From Ryuthela nishihirai (taxonomy: Eukaryota; Arthropoda; Arachnida; Araneae; Heptathelidae), in assembly GCA_038380435.1 (NCBI GenBank), contig JAWZYU010000009.1, forward strand, positions 60,541,901 to 60,605,900: a stretch of DNA of 64,000 nt. Direction: 5' to 3'. Within the stretch, counting starts at the first letter, position 1. Every line of letters begins with the position of its first letter. Below, one piece after another: positions 62,231 to 64,000 of the stretch. Both the position numbers and the translations under genes were made by a program. The notes below the pieces were generated by a model. The model was not told where the DNA came from and did no database searches. It was given only the letters and a program-made list of their open reading frames with translations.

Positions 62231-62751
62231 CAGCCCTGTCCAACTAGCGGCCCGCGGGTCGCATACTGCCCTTACAAGGATTTTTGTGGCCCGCGAACAA
62301 AACCAAGTTTTTACTTGAAATTAAAAAAAAATATATTTATAATCCACTTTATAATTTTTGTTAACTTATATTGCTTTACTTTATATTGCTTTACTTGATT
62401 ACTTGATATGCAAACTTCAACTTACTCATTATATTTGCAATTATTATTGCATTATTTCAACCTACTCATTCTATTCTTATTCTATTCTTCTATCAACAAC
62501 TATGGCCACAATGCTCCCATTAAATTTATTAAATATTTGATATGGTAGAAAATTTTTATTTGTTTATTATTACTTATTATTTTTCGTATAAATAAAATAA
62601 TTTTTTGAGGTGACATGAACTGACTTTTCAATTACCTATCCTGTCCTATTCTTTTTTTGGCCCGCGAAATATTGGTGAAAGCAAAAATGGCCCGCGAAAT
62701 ATTGGCGAAAGAAAAAATGGCCCGCGGTCTCAGAGAAGTTGGACAGAACTG
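62231..62751. mobile_element. hAT-type MITE (521 bp), exact 8-bp TSD
   Basis: Left end CAGCCCTGTCCAAC and right end GTTGGACAGAACTG (complement CAGTTCTGTCCAAC) differ at 2 of 14 positions. Exact ATCTAGCC repeats at 62223-62230 and 62752-62759 are an 8-bp TSD, diagnostic of hAT. Inside are GGCCCGCGG subterminal motifs and two-and-a-half copies of TGGCCCGCGAAATATTGG near the right end. No transposase. Confidence 0.94.
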
Positions 62752-62857
62752 ATCTAGCCCATCACGACATTTGGCGCAGTTCAGTCCACAGCATAAGCAA
62801 TTACACATGACGAAGTAAGAATCTGCATGCATCCCCCCCACACACACTATCACCACA

Positions 62858-63755
62858 GAATGTGAGCGCCATGATCTTTCCATTGGCAACAATTAATTGA
62901 CTCTTGGAGCCAGGGAGGGGGAAAAATTTTTTTTTATTTGGGGAAACAATTTTTTTTTTATTTTAGCAGAAAATTGTTTGCATTTAGAGATAAATGAAAA
63001 AAATCATTTTAGAATTATATAGGAATTGATAATATATTATGATTCGCCCTTTAATAATCTTTCGTACACTACAATTGCGCCCTCTAACGGTAAAAAAGTT
63101 TGAAGATTTCAAAATTTTACTCGAATATTGCAACGATGTATTCATATGAAATTTTGGTGGTCGAATGTGAACGTCATGAAGTTTCCATTGAAGACAATGA
63201 AAATGATAATTAGAGAACCCTTTTTTTAATTTGATTAGTACTAATAAAATATTATACTTCTCATTTTTCAAACATTTGTACTTTTAATATAGCTAAAATT
63301 TAACATAGGTTTTAATATAGGTAAAATTTAATATAGGTTTTAATATAGGTAAAATTTAATATAGGTTTTAATACAGTTGAAATGATAAAACGCAAAACTG
63401 TTAACGAGTTTTACAAATAATATCCATAGAGCAAAAATTTGAAAAATTACTGGTAGTTTTTAAAAAATATTCCACCAACTGCAACAATCTACCCTGTTTT
63501 CTGAGAGATGTGTGGGGAATCCAACTTTTTAGATTTAAGAATTAAAAGACGATTATGTTGTATAATATAATTGTATAATATAATACTTTTATGTTGTGTA
63601 TTTGCTAATGAAACACTATTTGCGTTTTTTCATCATCCGCTATCTCAAATTAAAATTTTTATGGAATGAAACAGTAAGTAAAGGAAAAACTTCTTTCTCT
63701 ATGAAAACGAGATTCTCATATGCGCCAGAGGCGATATGCGTCCTTCTAGTTTCTT
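62858..63755 (-). repeat. A/B composite repeat, copy 3 (minus), shortened
   Basis: From the high end: ACTAGAAGGACGCATATCGC (63750-63730), CTCTGGCGCATATGAGAATC, part A, then one full B monomer (63250-62940) and the start of a second (62895-62858, TTGTTGCCAATGGAAAGATC). It ends inside the second monomer. Confidence 0.8.
63282..63376 (+). repeat. 28-bp tandem repeat, 3.4 copies, in A/B copy 3
   Basis: Units start at 63282, 63310 and 63338 with TTTTAATATAG-TAAAATTT. The other A/B copies lack the array, so it expanded after insertion. Confidence 0.9.
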
Positions 63756-63759
63756 TGTA

Positions 63760-63990
63760 GAATGAGCAAAATTTCCATAACTCTTTAAATACTGAACACA
63801 TATTGTTGGAAATCGAAATTTTAATAGATTTGATTGAGATCTTTAAATTATCTTCAGTAATGTTTCTTTTCGTTCGTAGGAACTTATTCAAAAAAAAAAC
63901 TGAGTTCTCTATGTGAGTTATTATAGACATATCATAGAACTGTACCTTATAAAATGACAGCTGAGTTTACCAGAAAATGTACGAATAGTA
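63760..63990 (+). repeat. Dispersed repeat D, copy 2
   Basis: Colinear with 50640-50930, sharing ATCTTTAAATTATCTTCAGT and flanking blocks. It adjoins the start of A/B copy 3. It may be LINE- or element-derived; not identified. Confidence 0.65.
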
Positions 63991-64000
63991 ATAAAATAAT

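Larger units (their letters stand above)
58812..62785 (+). mobile_element. Second gypsy-like element: gag end, protease, long spacer, 3' LTR
   Basis: Contains a gag zinc knuckle, aspartic protease, a roughly 2-kb acidic/charged region without RT or integrase motifs, a purine tract and an LTR related to the solo LTR at 46951-47816. The 5' LTR is not in the window. A hAT MITE (62231-62751) splits the LTR. After the LTR, GACATTTGGCGCAG (about 62765-62778) has the look of a primer-binding region, which would be unexpected after a 3' LTR. Confidence 0.65.

Noticed and set aside
1..64000. An intact, previously undescribed multi-gene system
   Set aside because: I looked on both strands for clustered intact ORFs, retained catalytic motifs and shared promoters. 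Everything recognisable is decayed mobile DNA; the nearest candidates (A/B repeat, Cys-rich family, THAP segment) are single pieces, not a working system.

Overview
This is animal DNA, almost certainly from an arthropod and plausibly a chelicerate such as a spider. The clade call is inference from the repeat repertoire and from recalled similarity of the main SINE and of the 21-22 kb protein family to chelicerate sequences. The window is AT-rich, has no operon-like gene packing, and no intact host protein-coding gene could be supported. Nearly everything recognisable is a mobile element, mostly old and broken. I see no bacterial or phage features, no CRISPR array, no functional tRNA or rRNA gene, and no intact multi-gene system.

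Layout. 0-1 kb: 3' end of a LINE. 1-2.7 kb: minus-strand Tc1-like element split by a SINE. 2.8-5.0 kb: Ty3/gypsy element with both LTRs, an integrase remnant, and a SINE in the 5' LTR. 6.1-6.55 kb: TIR element. 8.7-12.3 kb: SINE head, then a pair of 484-bp inverted arms around two LINE 3' ends, a head-to-head SINE inversion and a near-perfect 37-bp hairpin. 13-14.6 kb: three-level nest (palindromic MITE in a Tc1-like element in a SINE), then another SINE. 15.7-16.5 kb: tandem chimeric SINE units. 17.4-17.9 kb: palindromic element. 18.9 kb: candidate small exon. 20.8-22.5 kb: pseudogene of a multicopy Cys-rich protein family. 23.3-24.1 kb: hAT-like transposase remnant. 24.7-25.7 kb: shuffled duplications. 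25.8-26.6 kb: RTE-like LINE end. 27.1-27.7 kb: minisatellite. 27.9-29.4 kb: first long copy of a composite repeat here called A/B. 32.2-36.6 kb: minus-strand R1-like LINE (RT, linker, RNase H, C-terminal Cys segment), interrupted by a plus-strand RTE-like end and a GC-rich block. 36.6-37.6 kb: best preserved RTE-like LINE. 38.8-44.1 kb: SINEs and a 64-bp-arm inverted repeat. 44.4-44.8 kb: promoter-like motifs before a THAP-like segment. 45.7-49.6 kb: plus-strand LINE carrying a clean solo LTR and a second type of SINE. 50.9-52.1 kb: full-length dead Tc1-like element. 53.3-53.7 kb: the best full-length SINE. 54.5 kb: palindromic MITE. 55.1-58.7 kb: LINE split by A/B, which is itself split by a Tc1-like element. 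58.8-62.8 kb: gypsy-like remnant with gag knuckle, protease and 3' LTR, the LTR split by a hAT MITE. 62.9-63.8 kb: third A/B copy, minus strand.

How the pieces relate. LINE machinery probably mobilised the tRNA-derived SINEs, two of which have clear 11-12 bp target-site duplications and 5' truncation. Autonomous Tc1 and hAT elements probably mobilised the MITEs. The nesting gives a relative chronology: LINEs, gypsy elements and many SINEs are older; A/B, Tc1-like elements, the solo LTR and MITEs landed in them. The most unusual signals are the A/B family, a class of near-perfect hairpins and head-to-head inversions inside otherwise decayed repeats (consistent with template-switch mutation), and the large inverted arms at 8.9/11.8 kb. 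All family names come from reading motifs by eye, without database searches.
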